Assembly (NCBI GenBank): GCA_035527845.1
Contig: DATKZT010000072.1
Coordinates: 4,953-68,952 of the forward strand
Length of the DNA: 64,000 nt
Origin: JAUWKC01 sp035527845
GTDB lineage: Bacteria; Planctomycetota; Phycisphaerae; Sedimentisphaerales; Anaerobacaceae
Direction: 5' to 3'
Shown here: piece after piece, positions 1 through 10,195 of the stretch
Layout: every line of letters starts with the position of its first letter
Position numbering within the stretch: the first letter of the stretch is position 1
Translations under genes and position numbers: made by a program
The notes under the pieces: generated by a model
Told to the model about the DNA's origin: nothing
The model's input: the letters and a program-made list of their open reading frames with translations, nothing else
Database searches by the model: none

Positions 1-1290
1 AAGACGAGTCAGGACAAAGGCTTTCTGGATGCGTGCGAGGCGCTTCTGGCGGACAAGCTGATTACGCTTCAGTGGTGGGAAGAGGACCGTGCGAAGGACG
101 GGTTTTACGTGATCGACCCCGGTGACGTCGAGAGCGCTTTTCCTTTCCACGCCAACATGACGACGTTTCAGGGTGCGGGCAAGGCGCTGTGTTTCTATCA
201 CCGTCCTGATAACGTGGTTGTTGCACTGTGGAAGAATCAGTGGTCGGCGTTGAGCCCGGATGACGGCAAGACGTGGACGGGTATTTCGAAGAACACCACG
301 CTCAAGACGTGCGGCGCGAAGGTGTGGGGACAGCGGACCGAAGACGGCCGATATGCGCTGGTGTATAACCACTCGGCGACGCGGGGGAATCGCTATCCGA
401 TGGTCGTAATCAGCGGCGACGACGGTTACGAATTCGACAATATGCTTTGTCTGCACGGTGAGGTTCCCGCGCAGCGTTATCAGGGTATCCATCGCAGTCT
501 TGGCCCGCAATATATTCGGGGCATCGTGGAGGGCAACGGCGACCCGCCCGGCAAGCACCTTTGGAATACGTACAGCGTGAACAAGGAGGACATCTGGGTA
601 AGCCGGCTGCATGTGCCGATTACGGGTGTCGCAAGTGAGCGTGTTGATGAGAATTTCGAGAAGGCGGCAACCGAGGCGGACCTGGAGATGTGGAGCCTTT
701 ATGTTCCGAGGTGGGCGCCGATATCGATAGTGAAGGACCCGCAGGATGCGGGCAACAAATGTCTTGAGCTTCGTGACGAAGAGCCTTACGACCATGCGAT
801 TGCGGAGAGGGCCTTTCCGCCGAGTGCCGCGGTCACCGTGAAGTTTCGCATAATGCTCGCGGCCCTTCCGCAGGGAAGATGCGTCGAGTTCGAGGCGGTT
901 AACGCAGAGGGGACAAGGCCGATGAGGCTGAGGCTGGACAGACGCTGGCTGTACATGGACCACCAACTGATGACGATAAACCCGGTTGCGATAATAACCG
1001 GCAAGTGGTACGAGGTCACCCTGAAGCTCGACTGTAATTCGCAGAGTTATGACGTTTCGGTCAACGGCGAGTGGGTTCGCAAGGCGGTCGCGTTTGCGGA
1101 GAAGGTGGATTCGCTTGAGAGGATGGTCTTCAGGACGGGGCCTTATCGCAACGACGTGCGGTCGCTGATTGTGGACAGCGAGCCCAGGCCTTCGGGTTTG
1201 TACAGCGAAGACCTTCCGGGTGCGGATGATAAGGTCCCGGTCAGCATCGTATTGCTCGATGACGTCAGGACAAAGGGAGCGCTGGAATAG
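1..1290 (+). CDS. Family P secreted propeller protein, 5'-truncated by window edge
   Basis: The reading frame is open from base 1, so the gene starts upstream; about 429 C-terminal residues are visible. An Asp-box-like motif (SPDDGKTW) and the family signatures GIVEGNG and NKEDIWVSR mark the end of a six-hairpin propeller of sialidase type. The last ~210 residues form a jelly-roll-like domain (LELRDEEPYDHAIAERAFP ... FRTGPYR). It is closest to the protein at 16839-18776, with which it shares almost every landmark. The role is inferred: extracellular recognition or cleavage of a glycan. No catalytic residues can be assigned. Whether a PA14 domain lies in the missing N-terminus is unknown. Confidence 0.8.
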   Translation, partial: KTSQDKGFLDACEALLADKLITLQWWEEDRAKDGFYVIDPGDVESAFPFHANMTTFQGAGKALCFYHRPDNVVVALWKNQWSALSPDDGKTWTGISKNTTLKTCGAKVWGQRTEDGRYALVYNHSATRGNRYPMVVISGDDGYEFDNMLCLHGEVPAQRYQGIHRSLGPQYIRGIVEGNGDPPGKHLWNTYSVNKEDIWVSRLHVPITGVASERVDENFEKAATEADLEMWSLYVPRWAPISIVKDPQDAGNKCLELRDEEPYDHAIAERAFPPSAAVTVKFRIMLAALPQGRCVEFEAVNAEGTRPMRLRLDRRWLYMDHQLMTINPVAIITGKWYEVTLKLDCNSQSYDVSVNGEWVRKAVAFAEKVDSLERMVFRTGPYRNDVRSLIVDSEPRPSGLYSEDLPGADDKVPVSIVLLDDVRTKGALE

Positions 1291-1382
1291 CAGCTTTCGG
1301 GGGATGCGTTTTTCGGGACGGTGACACAGGCGAAGTCACAGTTTGCCGGCCTGAGAAAGGTTTTCACCGTAATGGGCATGAT

Positions 1383-3689
1383 ATGAGAAGCAAGACGATT
1401 GTTGTTGTGTTGACAGTGTCGCTGGCCGTGGTTACGAAGGGACTGTCGCAGGGGGCTGATGATTCGTGTGAGACTATGCCTGGTCTGATCGGTTTGATTT
1501 GCGAGAACCCGCGTTTCGAGGAGCCGGCCTCGCAGGATATTATCAAGCATGTGAATCACGACTGGACCGGCGGGCCGGTGGACTGGTCGGGGTACTGGCA
1601 GGGCTGCATCGAAGGGCCTTTTACGGGTGAAGTGACGTTTACGGCTGAGGCGGACAACGGTCTGAAACTTGAAATCGACAACCAGGTCGTAATCGATGGG
1701 CTCGGCAGGAAAAAGGCCCGCGTCGGCAGGTTCTCGATGATCAAAGGTAAAAAGCATGCGGTGAAACTTTGGTACCTCCAGGATGGCGACCCGTCGTATC
1801 TTCGGCTTTACTGGAGCTGGGCAGGTCAGGACAAGGTGATTGTGGATGAGTCTGCATTTTCCTACAGTCCGGCGGATGTTAAGTATGTCATTAGCAAGCT
1901 GCCGGGGGAGTACTGGGACTTCAAGGATTCGCCGATTCATTATGACGGGACGGGGAGCGAGCGACTGGACCTTGCTTATCAGGATGGGAGGCTGGCGCCG
2001 GTCGTCGGCGTGGAGAATTATCAGGTATTTCGGGCCAACCGTGAGCATCCGGAGGTAGCAGGAGGACTAAAGAACACTTATATCCACGCTCCGATGCTCT
2101 GCTACTGGAAGGGCAAATATTATCTTGAGTTTCTGGCGGCGCCGGTGAATGAGCACGATGCCAATACGGTGACACTGATGACCACTTCGGCTGACGGCAG
2201 GAACTGGGAGACGCCGAGGATACTTTTTCCGGCGTTCAGGCCCGAGGGTGATACCCATCTGACGATATGTCATCAGAGGATGGGGTTCTACGTTTCGAAG
2301 GACAATCGCCTGCTAATACTATCGTTCTATGGCACATATCCTTCACCCAACGAGGGCCGCGGAGTCGGCCGGGCGGTGCGCGAGGTTTATGAGGATGGTA
2401 CGGTCGGGCCGCTTTACTTTATCCGCTACAATCGGCACGCGGGGTGGAACGAGAAGAACACGCCGTATTCTTATTATAAGGAATCGTCCGACAAGGATTT
2501 TGTGGCCACTTGCGACGAGCTTATGGCCAACAAGCTGATGGTTCAGCAATGGTGGGAAGAGGACCGCAGCGAAGACGGATTTTATCTCTTGTCCGGCGGG
2601 GGCTTCAAGTGCAAGGCGTTCAACTGGTACACGCGGAAGGATGGGACGGTTGTGGGTCTTTGGAAGGCGGGATATACGGCTTTCAGCAAGGATGGGGGCA
2701 AGAGCTGGTCGGAGATAAAAAAGCTTCCATCGGTTATCGTGGGTGAGGCGAAGATGTGGTGTGAGCAGACGGAAGACGGCCGGTATGCCTTCGTTTATAA
2801 CCCGCACTATGAATGGCGTTACCCGCTCGTGGCGGAGACGTCGGATGACGGCAGAGTCTTCAGCAATATGGCGTGTGTGCATGGGGAATTGCCTGCGCGG
2901 CGATACGATGGGGACGCGAAGGACGTGGGGCCGCAGTATGTGCGGGGAATCACGCCTGGCAACGGCAATCCCGGCGGCTCTTGTTTGTGGCTGACCTACA
3001 GCATGAACAAGGAGGATATCTGGGTGAGCCGGGTGCCTGTGCCGATTCGGCACAAGGTCGACGAGTGGGTCGATGACAATTTTGACCAGATGCAAGCCGG
3101 TGGTATTGTCACCACCTGGAACATCTACAGTCTGAAGTGGGCGCCGGTCGAGGTCGCTGAATTTCCAAGCGCTGCCGACAAGAGTCTGAAGCTGAGCGAC
3201 GCCGAGCCTTACGACTATGCCAGAGCTGTAAGGGTTTTCCCGAATAGCAGGAAAGTCGTGGTCAAGTTCGATATGCTGGCCAAGCAGAACAAGGACGGCC
3301 GAATGGAGGTTGATATTCTCAGCAGAGACGGACGACGTCCGGTCCGGATTGTCCTTAGCGAGACAGGCAGGATTGAGGTGACCGACGGCTCGAAGGTCGT
3401 GAACGCAGGCAGCTATCAGGCAGACAAATGGCTTTCGTTTTCGATCGCTGTTGACGCGGAGGCGGGCACGTTCGGCTTGAGTTTCGGCGATGACTTTGGG
3501 GGCCACATTGAAAAAGATATGGCCTTTGCCGAAAAGGCGGAATCGGTCGAGCGTATTTCTTTCCGGACCGGAGAGTATCGGAAGCTCGGCATAGGAAAAA
3601 ACAAGAATGAGGATGATTTGCCCAACGCGGGCGACCCGGTCGGGCAAGCCGTCTACTATATCAACAATGTTTCCGTGATGTCCTTTTGA
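1383..3689 (+). CDS. Family P secreted protein: PA14 + Asp-box propeller + jelly-roll C-terminus
   Basis: 768 residues. A signal peptide (about 1-23) is followed by a PA14 domain (about 33-160; DWSGYWQGCIEGPFTGEVTF, LRLYWSWAG). An Asp-box propeller follows (about 190-560; TSADGRNW, SKDGGKSW), then a C-terminal beta-sandwich domain (about 575-768; FRTGEYRK). PA14 domains usually bind glycans, so this is likely a secreted carbohydrate-active or carbohydrate-binding protein; the substrate is unknown. The Shine-Dalgarno sequence before ATG 1383 is weak, and the gene lies 92 nt after its truncated paralogue, suggesting co-transcription. Its PA14 domain is strikingly like the one inserted in the - strand protein at 49682-53647. 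Confidence 0.85.
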   Translation: MRSKTIVVVLTVSLAVVTKGLSQGADDSCETMPGLIGLICENPRFEEPASQDIIKHVNHDWTGGPVDWSGYWQGCIEGPFTGEVTFTAEADNGLKLEIDNQVVIDGLGRKKARVGRFSMIKGKKHAVKLWYLQDGDPSYLRLYWSWAGQDKVIVDESAFSYSPADVKYVISKLPGEYWDFKDSPIHYDGTGSERLDLAYQDGRLAPVVGVENYQVFRANREHPEVAGGLKNTYIHAPMLCYWKGKYYLEFLAAPVNEHDANTVTLMTTSADGRNWETPRILFPAFRPEGDTHLTICHQRMGFYVSKDNRLLILSFYGTYPSPNEGRGVGRAVREVYEDGTVGPLYFIRYNRHAGWNEKNTPYSYYKESSDKDFVATCDELMANKLMVQQWWEEDRSEDGFYLLSGGGFKCKAFNWYTRKDGTVVGLWKAGYTAFSKDGGKSWSEIKKLPSVIVGEAKMWCEQTEDGRYAFVYNPHYEWRYPLVAETSDDGRVFSNMACVHGELPARRYDGDAKDVGPQYVRGITPGNGNPGGSCLWLTYSMNKEDIWVSRVPVPIRHKVDEWVDDNFDQMQAGGIVTTWNIYSLKWAPVEVAEFPSAADKSLKLSDAEPYDYARAVRVFPNSRKVVVKFDMLAKQNKDGRMEVDILSRDGRRPVRIVLSETGRIEVTDGSKVVNAGSYQADKWLSFSIAVDAEAGTFGLSFGDDFGGHIEKDMAFAEKAESVERISFRTGEYRKLGIGKNKNEDDLPNAGDPVGQAVYYINNVSVMSF

Positions 3690-3862
3690 AGGAGAGTGCC
3701 TTGCAGAGGGGCTGAAAGCGGTTATTATTGCGTAAAAGACAGGTTTTGATACGTCACATGAATGAGCGTTCCATTAAGGAACGGGCAGCCCGAAAATAAC
3801 GGCTTTGTGGGTTAGCCACAACTGACACAAAACATGGCATTTTCTGGAAAGGAACAGGTATT

Positions 3863-6358
3863 ATGTACAGGAAAATGGCGCCCGCATTTATGGTTGTCTG
3901 TGTGTTGGGATTTTCGGTGTGTTTGGCGGCGGCGGCAGCAGACATGTCCGCTCAAGAGCAGATAAAGGCCGGTAAAGGGCTTATAGGAACATATTACAAC
4001 GACGACGAGTTCGACGAACGGGAAGTCGGAGTGATAGATTTTCTGCCGACAATCGACTACGAATGGGGAGGCAGCCGCGGCAACGACTGGTCGGCACGAT
4101 GGTTCGGTTTTGTCGAAGGCCCGGTTAGCGGCGAGGTGACATTCATCGCGGAGGTCCGGGACGGCGTCCGCCTTACAATGGGTGATACCGTTGTTATCGA
4201 CAGCCTCAAGGAAGGCGGAATTCACACCGGCAAAGTGAATATGACACGCGGCCAAAAGACACCCATAAAACTCGAGTTCGTATGCTCGGCCGGCAAGGCG
4301 TTTTTGCGTCTTTACTGGCAATGGGCCGGAAAGGAAAAGGAAATCATTCCGGCTTCGGCCCTGAGCCACGGCACCGAGGGGCTTCCGGAGGAGATTATGG
4401 TCTTCGATTTCGATAAAAGGCCGTCGGAACAGGACAGCGGGGACGATGATGACTCTGAGGTTCTGGATATCCTTCCTCGATTCACCGGAGGAGACCCTCC
4501 GTATGCGGACACCGATTATCTTGATGGTCGATTCAGGCCCGTGATTGGCGTGCACAACTTTGAGGTTATTCGCTGTAACAGGACGCACCCGGAACTCGTC
4601 ACAGAAAAGGTTCCGAGCTATGCGGATGCAGGTTTCGAGAATATCGGCTTCACTTACAACCACCAGCCGATGATTTGTTACTGGCAGAAGAAACTCTGGG
4701 TAATCTATGAAAGCGGCCCCGCTCACGAGCACCAGCCCCCCTGCTACGCCCTCATAACGTGGTCCGACGACGGCAGGAACTGGCATAAGCCGCAGACAAT
4801 CTTTCCTGCCGAGAAGTTCCGCAACAAGAAAGATGACGACAAGATACAGTACAGCCTTTCACACCAGCGTATGAACTGGTATGTGTCACCCGACGGCCGA
4901 CTTATCGCCTGTGGCTTTTATGGTATGCCCGATACTCCCAACGACGGCAGGGGCATCGGCAGAGCAGTCAGGGAGGTTAAGGGTCCGGGTAATTACGGCC
5001 CCATCTACTGGGTCAGATACAACAAGTATCAGGGCTACGGCCCCCAGAATTCTCCCCATTACCCATACTACAAAGAGGCGCCAGACAAAGGTTTTGTGAA
5101 GGCGATTGATGCCCTTCTGGCAAACAAGCTGATGGTTCAGCAGTGGTATGAGGAAGACCAGGACGACTCTGGAGATTTCTTCTCTTGTGTCCCGGACAGC
5201 ACGCGTTACGCCAAGGCGTTCGATTGGTACTGTCTGCCGGATGGAAGGATTGTGGGCATGTGGAAATGGAAGAAGATGGTGGTCGCCGACAAGTGGGAGT
5301 CCAGCCGCATCAGCAAGCAGGGCGAGGGCAAGGATATTTACTACGGCGGCGCGAAGATATGGGGCCAGCGTATGTCTGATGGCCGGTATGCTCTTGTGTA
5401 CAATCCCATTGAAGACACAAAATGGCGCCACCCGCTGTCGGTTACGACCGGCAGCGACGGCATGAACTTCGATACGTATTTTCTCAACGTCCACGGCGAG
5501 ACACCATTGATGCGCTTCGGCGGCGCAAATAAGGACGGCGGCGGCGCCCAGTACGTCCGCGGCATCGTTCCGGGCAACGGCACACCGGCCGACGGCGCCA
5601 TGTGGCTGACATACTCGTCCAACAAGGAAGATATTTTCGTGACACGCGTACCCGTGCCGATCAAAGGCACAGTCGATGACGATGTCAGCGACAACTTCGA
5701 GAACATGAAGCCCGGCGGCATTGTCACCAACTGGAATATCTACAGCGGCGTATGGAATCCCGTGGAAGTCATAAGCGACAACGGCAATAACGTTCTGCGC
5801 CTGCAGGACAGAGACCCCTATGACTACGCCAACGCAGTCAGGGTATTCCCGGAGACCACGAAGGCAGACGTATCCTTTGATCTGCGACCTCAGCAGCTCG
5901 GACGTGACAACCTCGAGATTGAAATACAAGACTATAAGGGCCAGCGGCCGGTGCGCATCATCATCGACGGCAGGAACGGCAAGATCAAGGCGAACAAAGG
6001 TGAGACTATGGACGAAGTGGCCTCGCTCACTCGCGGTAAGTGGCTCAAAGTCGATATCCATTTTGATACATCGGCCGGCAAGTACAATCTGAAACTCGAT
6101 GGCAAGGATGTTGTCACAGGCGCAGCGTTTGCCGAGAAGCTCGACAATACCGGCAATCCATACAAGTCGAAGTTCGCGATACCGACGGTTGAGCGTATTG
6201 TTTTCCGTACGGGAACCTGGCGGATGAAAGACTTCAGCAGGTATGGATTCAGCGCCAACGATTTTCGCAAGAATGAACCTGACCTGCCCGGAGCTGATGA
6301 GGCCGTCGATAATGCTGTTTACGACATTGATAACTTCCGGGCCGCGTCGATGAAGTGA
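3863..6358 (+). CDS. Family P secreted protein: PA14 + propeller + jelly-roll C-terminus
   Basis: 831 residues. Signal peptide about 1-27, PA14 about 35-165 (DWSARWFGFVEGPVSGEVTF, LRLYWQWAG), propeller about 205-590 (WSDDGRNW, NKEDIFVTRVPVPIKG) and a C-terminal beta-sandwich about 605-831 (FRTGTWRMKDFSRYGF). It starts at ATG 3863 behind an AAAGGA site. It is the close sister of the protein at 26108-28576, with long blocks of identical DNA (for example 4979-5034 against 27188-27243), so the two arose by recent duplication or exchange sequence by conversion. An acidic linker (EQDSGDDDDSE, about 192-202) joins PA14 to the propeller. Catalytic function is not established. Confidence 0.85.
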   Translation: MYRKMAPAFMVVCVLGFSVCLAAAAADMSAQEQIKAGKGLIGTYYNDDEFDEREVGVIDFLPTIDYEWGGSRGNDWSARWFGFVEGPVSGEVTFIAEVRDGVRLTMGDTVVIDSLKEGGIHTGKVNMTRGQKTPIKLEFVCSAGKAFLRLYWQWAGKEKEIIPASALSHGTEGLPEEIMVFDFDKRPSEQDSGDDDDSEVLDILPRFTGGDPPYADTDYLDGRFRPVIGVHNFEVIRCNRTHPELVTEKVPSYADAGFENIGFTYNHQPMICYWQKKLWVIYESGPAHEHQPPCYALITWSDDGRNWHKPQTIFPAEKFRNKKDDDKIQYSLSHQRMNWYVSPDGRLIACGFYGMPDTPNDGRGIGRAVREVKGPGNYGPIYWVRYNKYQGYGPQNSPHYPYYKEAPDKGFVKAIDALLANKLMVQQWYEEDQDDSGDFFSCVPDSTRYAKAFDWYCLPDGRIVGMWKWKKMVVADKWESSRISKQGEGKDIYYGGAKIWGQRMSDGRYALVYNPIEDTKWRHPLSVTTGSDGMNFDTYFLNVHGETPLMRFGGANKDGGGAQYVRGIVPGNGTPADGAMWLTYSSNKEDIFVTRVPVPIKGTVDDDVSDNFENMKPGGIVTNWNIYSGVWNPVEVISDNGNNVLRLQDRDPYDYANAVRVFPETTKADVSFDLRPQQLGRDNLEIEIQDYKGQRPVRIIIDGRNGKIKANKGETMDEVASLTRGKWLKVDIHFDTSAGKYNLKLDGKDVVTGAAFAEKLDNTGNPYKSKFAIPTVERIVFRTGTWRMKDFSRYGFSANDFRKNEPDLPGADEAVDNAVYDIDNFRAASMK

Positions 6359-6423
6359 TAGTCAGCGGTGTAAATGAACAGACGTGAACGGGCAACTGTG
6401 GGTGTGACGTAGGAGATTACAAG

Positions 6424-7881
6424 GTGTCTGAACGGAAACTGGCAGGCTTATTGTTATCGTTGTGTGTAACGGTGTCCGTGTGTTCGGCGGGCAGGATACC
6501 GTCGCGGATCGGCAAGTGGCGTGTGGAGGTGGGGCCGGCTGGGAATGAGTTTTATCAGGCGGCCCAGAAAAAGGAAGACAAACCGAAGCCTCCGTCGGAG
6601 ACCGTGTTGCGTCACACGGGGATATTTGTGCCTCATATAAAGGTGACGGACTGGGAGTTTGATGACGGTGAGTACGAAATCCGCTGCGAGCGAGGTAATG
6701 AGGAGTACAGGTTTAACGTGACGGCGGAGGGTGAGCTGACCGAGCTGCAATACAAAAATGACGAAGTGGACATTGAAGAAGAGGCGGACAAGCTGGTGCT
6801 GCGAGGGACAAAGAAGAGTATCGCATTGGCCGAGGTTCCGAAGAAGGCGTTGGCGACGCTGGCCGAGGCCTACCCGAACGTAAAGGCAAGCAAGGCCTGG
6901 ACAGCCGAGACGATAGCGGGGCCTCGGTACGTTTTAGAGATTGCGGAAATGGCGTTTTATGCGCGGCCGGACGGTCAGATTCAGGCGGGCAGGCGGATTG
7001 ATGACGGCGGGCTTGATGAAATTTACCCGCCGAGCAGAGCGAAAAACAAGAAAGCGTTCAAGGCTGATCTTGAGAAGCTTCTTGGGCCATACCGGGAAAG
7101 ATTCAACTTCGAGAATCAGATAAAGAGGCTTGGCAAAGACCCCAGAAGTGCGGACGGCAGCTACCGTTATGTGGTTATGGGTGACAGCCGGTCGCAATGG
7201 GCGCTATGGTCGAGTATGGTCAAACACATCGACAGCCTCGAGCCAAAGCCGGCCTTTGTCATTAATTCGGGCGATATTGTGGCCAAGGGGCATATCACAG
7301 AGTTTCGAGATTATTATATACCCCCCCTTCTGAAAACAGATATTCCGCATTTTGTGGCAATCGGCAATCACGAAACCGGCGACGATGACATGGCACGCGA
7401 ATTCAGGTACCTGTTAGGCGAAAACTCGCTTAATTATTATTTCGACTACGCGAAAGCCAGATTCGTATTTTTCGATAATGCTTCGGACGCAAGCTCCCCA
7501 CAAGAGAGTCTCAAGTGGCTGGATAAGACTCTTGCAGAAACGCCGAAAGGGCATCACAAGTACGTGACTGCCCACAAGCCGCCCAGCACCATCGAGAAGT
7601 GGGCTTATCACGCCTGGGATGATGAAGAGTCAAAGACCTTTACGGATTTGATGACCAAACACAAGGTTTCGGAGGTCTATCTGGGGCATATTCACGCATA
7701 CTCGACCGCAAAGTTTGGCGGCGTCCAGTACACGCTCAGCGGCGGCGGCGGCGCAGGTCTGCACGACCGGTACGGCCCCGGGGGCAACGTCCACCACTAT
7801 GTCATCTGCGACGTCACAGCCGACGGCACGGTAAGACAGCAGGTGGTCCGCTTCTACGATACGGACAAGGAGAGTAAGTGA
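6424..7881 (+). CDS. Secreted metallophosphoesterase with N-terminal PepSY-like domains
   Basis: 485 residues with a signal peptide (about 1-22). Residues about 75-200 look like two PepSY/BLIP-like repeats (WEFDDGEYEIRC; LAEAYPNVKASKAW). The C-terminal half is a calcineurin-like phosphoesterase carrying the metal-binding blocks MGDSRS, NSGDIV, GNHE, TAHKPP and GHIHAY, so the dinuclear metal site appears complete. The start is GTG 6424, preceded by AGGAG; an in-frame ATG near this position is absent. It sits among secreted glycan-active proteins and probably acts outside the cytoplasm, perhaps removing phosphate from a polymer; the substrate is inferred only. A second phosphoesterase of a different subtype lies at 18956. 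Confidence 0.85.
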   Translation: MSERKLAGLLLSLCVTVSVCSAGRIPSRIGKWRVEVGPAGNEFYQAAQKKEDKPKPPSETVLRHTGIFVPHIKVTDWEFDDGEYEIRCERGNEEYRFNVTAEGELTELQYKNDEVDIEEEADKLVLRGTKKSIALAEVPKKALATLAEAYPNVKASKAWTAETIAGPRYVLEIAEMAFYARPDGQIQAGRRIDDGGLDEIYPPSRAKNKKAFKADLEKLLGPYRERFNFENQIKRLGKDPRSADGSYRYVVMGDSRSQWALWSSMVKHIDSLEPKPAFVINSGDIVAKGHITEFRDYYIPPLLKTDIPHFVAIGNHETGDDDMAREFRYLLGENSLNYYFDYAKARFVFFDNASDASSPQESLKWLDKTLAETPKGHHKYVTAHKPPSTIEKWAYHAWDDEESKTFTDLMTKHKVSEVYLGHIHAYSTAKFGGVQYTLSGGGGAGLHDRYGPGGNVHHYVICDVTADGTVRQQVVRFYDTDKESK

Positions 7882-8076
7882 CAAGATAACGTCATGTAGT
7901 TGAGCCAATAGGCAGTCAGGAGAATGTGCTTGATACAGCCACGACGGCCCAAGAGTGAAGGCGAGAGTGGCGACTTGAACAGAAATCCGGTAAATGAAAA
8001 GGTTCTCAAAGCGTGGCCGCGTTGATAATTGATGCACGTAGGGTATCCGGTTTAGAAACAAGGAAAGGAAAGTTTG

Positions 8077-10155
8077 ATGCTGAGAGTGTTGTCAGTTCTT
8101 TTGTGCCTGGCAGTAGTATCTGCTATGGCGACGTCGGCGTCGGCGGAGCTGTTTGATGATTTCAGCGGCGAGCAGCGTGGGAGCTGGGCGCCGGCTCGCT
8201 GGTGGGATGATTATGCCTGCCGGGGACAATTCATTGTGCCGGGCAATAAGGCGCCGAAACTCGATGTGGCATTTTCGCGGGCGCAGCGGGCCGCTGAAAT
8301 CAACGCAGCGGGCGGTTTTGTTATTGAGGTTGATGTGGTCGAGATACGCGAGGGCAGCGCGATAATAGGCATCGGGTCGGGCGAGGTTGAGAATGCGGCG
8401 GTGGCGGTGGTGCTGTATGATGATAACTACGCCGGCGAAGACCAGATATATGTTAACGGCAAGTCGTGGAATATCGGTGGCAAGTTTAACGAGGGAGATA
8501 AGGTACGCATTGAAGTTGATACCGACGACGTAAGTGGAAGGGACGCGCAGGCAAGTGTGAACGTTGTTGTGGGTGACAGCGAGGTGGTTTGGGATTACGG
8601 GTTTCGGTGGCAAAAATCGCCGCTGGGTTTTCATCTTGGCGCCGGGAAGGGCCGGGCGGTTTTTGATAATCTGCGAATAGCGCCGGCTAGTCCGGTCATT
8701 GAGTTCGAAAGCACGTCGGCTTCCGGCGCAGAAAGCGACGGTGCGGCGGCGGTGAATGTCGTGCTGAAACACGGTGTTGCGGGCGAGACGTATGCGGTTG
8801 ACTATGCGGTCACGGGTGGTACGGCAAAGGGGGGCGGAGTTGATTATAAACTCGCGGGCGGGACGCTGAAGTTCGAGGCGGGCCAGAGCAGCAAGACCAT
8901 TAGTATCGCGGTTGAAGATGACAAGATCGACGAGCGTGATGAGACTATTGAGCTGACTTTATCGAATGCACGAGGAGCTGGCGTGCGGCTGGGGCGGAAA
9001 TCGAAATACACGTACACGATCACCGGCCGCTGGCCGGAGGTCATGTTCGAGAGCGGATCGGGGACGGTTAGTGAGGATGCCGGCTCGGCAAATGTGAAGG
9101 TGCTGCTGTCTCATCCCTGCGAGGACCCCGTCAGGGTGAAGTATGAGGTTGTCGGCGGCACGGCGGCGCGGGGAAAAGATTACCTGCTGACCGACGGCGC
9201 CCTGGAATTTGCTCCCGACGAAACGGTGAAGGAAATCAAGTTTGACATTACGGACGACAGCGAGGGTGAGAACTCCGTAAATGAGACGATTATTCTGGCG
9301 TTGGCTGAGACGCGGAACGCAACGCCGGGGGCCGTCAACCGGCATGTTCTGGGAATTGTGGACAATGAGCCTGGGATTGAGTTCGACGGCAGTATATGGA
9401 TGTGCACTTATGATAAGCACACAAAAATGAAGGGGCGCAACGTTCTTTCGCTCAACGAGGCGGGGCAGTTGGAGTGGGTCTCAACCTACGGCGACCTGCT
9501 TTTGACGCGACTGCCGCAAAAGAAGGTCAGCGAAGTGGGCGACGTGGCCGAATACAAGTGGCTTTACAAAGGCGAGGGGCAGGACAAAGGTTCATACGTT
9601 GAAAATATTTGTGAGCGGTACGGGTCGGGTGACCTGCGGCTTGCAATGCTTGATTCGAACGGGAATCCGTTGTCGATGGACAAGCAGTATGCGCGGAACG
9701 ATACGATATTCTGCGGGTACAAGGGCTATCAGGCGAGATTGTCGCCTCATGTTCCGACGGACCAAAGGGCGGATAAGTGGGCGATACGCGTGAATCCGAA
9801 CGGGGACAACTGCCACAGCCCGGTTGACTGGGGGGGTTGCTGGGGCTTTCCGGAATACTTCAACGGTCACGGCGTTCGGGTGGGCGAGTTTTCTCCCATG
9901 ATAATAAGTATCGAGCGGACAGCCGAGGACACGGTGGCCTTTTCGGTCAGCCTCAATAACGAGAAGCACACTTATGTTGACAAGGACAAGTCGCCGATCG
10001 CTTCGGACAAGGAGAAGATGGAAAGCCTTTACGGCGAGGGGAGCTACAATGTTGTGGTTGTTCCGGGCTATCAGCCCAGGAATATCGACACTATGGCGAT
10101 TTATTTTGCGAACCAGCGGCCATTTGATTTGATAACCTTTGCCGCGATGAAATAG
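8077..10155 (+). CDS. Secreted protein with jelly-roll domain and two Calx-beta domains
   Basis: 692 residues. Signal peptide about 1-23. Residues about 25-205 resemble a concanavalin-like jelly roll (LFDDFSGEQRGSW ... AVFDNLRIAP). Two Calx-beta domains follow (about 208-312 and 314-430), recognisable by VTGGTAKGGGVDYKLAGGTL and VVGGTAARGKDYLLTDGALE, a fold that binds calcium and serves as a spacer in adhesive surface proteins. The C-terminal ~250 residues are not recognised. ATG 8077 was chosen over TTG 8074 because AGGAAAGGA lies at normal distance. Probable extracellular adhesion or scaffold protein; no enzyme motif is visible. Confidence 0.8.
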   Translation: MLRVLSVLLCLAVVSAMATSASAELFDDFSGEQRGSWAPARWWDDYACRGQFIVPGNKAPKLDVAFSRAQRAAEINAAGGFVIEVDVVEIREGSAIIGIGSGEVENAAVAVVLYDDNYAGEDQIYVNGKSWNIGGKFNEGDKVRIEVDTDDVSGRDAQASVNVVVGDSEVVWDYGFRWQKSPLGFHLGAGKGRAVFDNLRIAPASPVIEFESTSASGAESDGAAAVNVVLKHGVAGETYAVDYAVTGGTAKGGGVDYKLAGGTLKFEAGQSSKTISIAVEDDKIDERDETIELTLSNARGAGVRLGRKSKYTYTITGRWPEVMFESGSGTVSEDAGSANVKVLLSHPCEDPVRVKYEVVGGTAARGKDYLLTDGALEFAPDETVKEIKFDITDDSEGENSVNETIILALAETRNATPGAVNRHVLGIVDNEPGIEFDGSIWMCTYDKHTKMKGRNVLSLNEAGQLEWVSTYGDLLLTRLPQKKVSEVGDVAEYKWLYKGEGQDKGSYVENICERYGSGDLRLAMLDSNGNPLSMDKQYARNDTIFCGYKGYQARLSPHVPTDQRADKWAIRVNPNGDNCHSPVDWGGCWGFPEYFNGHGVRVGEFSPMIISIERTAEDTVAFSVSLNNEKHTYVDKDKSPIASDKEKMESLYGEGSYNVVVVPGYQPRNIDTMAIYFANQRPFDLITFAAMK

Positions 10156-10195
10156 GGTCGCCGGTAAATATGAATTGATAAGCAGGAGATTGAGC

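Noticed and set aside
2343..3647. Long antisense open frame (434 codons) opposite the family P gene
   Set aside because: The product is rich in Arg, His, Val and Leu with no domain, and the opposite strand has a clear secreted protein. Similar antisense frames at 4886-6061, 19957-21141, 15666-16748 and 23523-24548 are rejected for the same reason.
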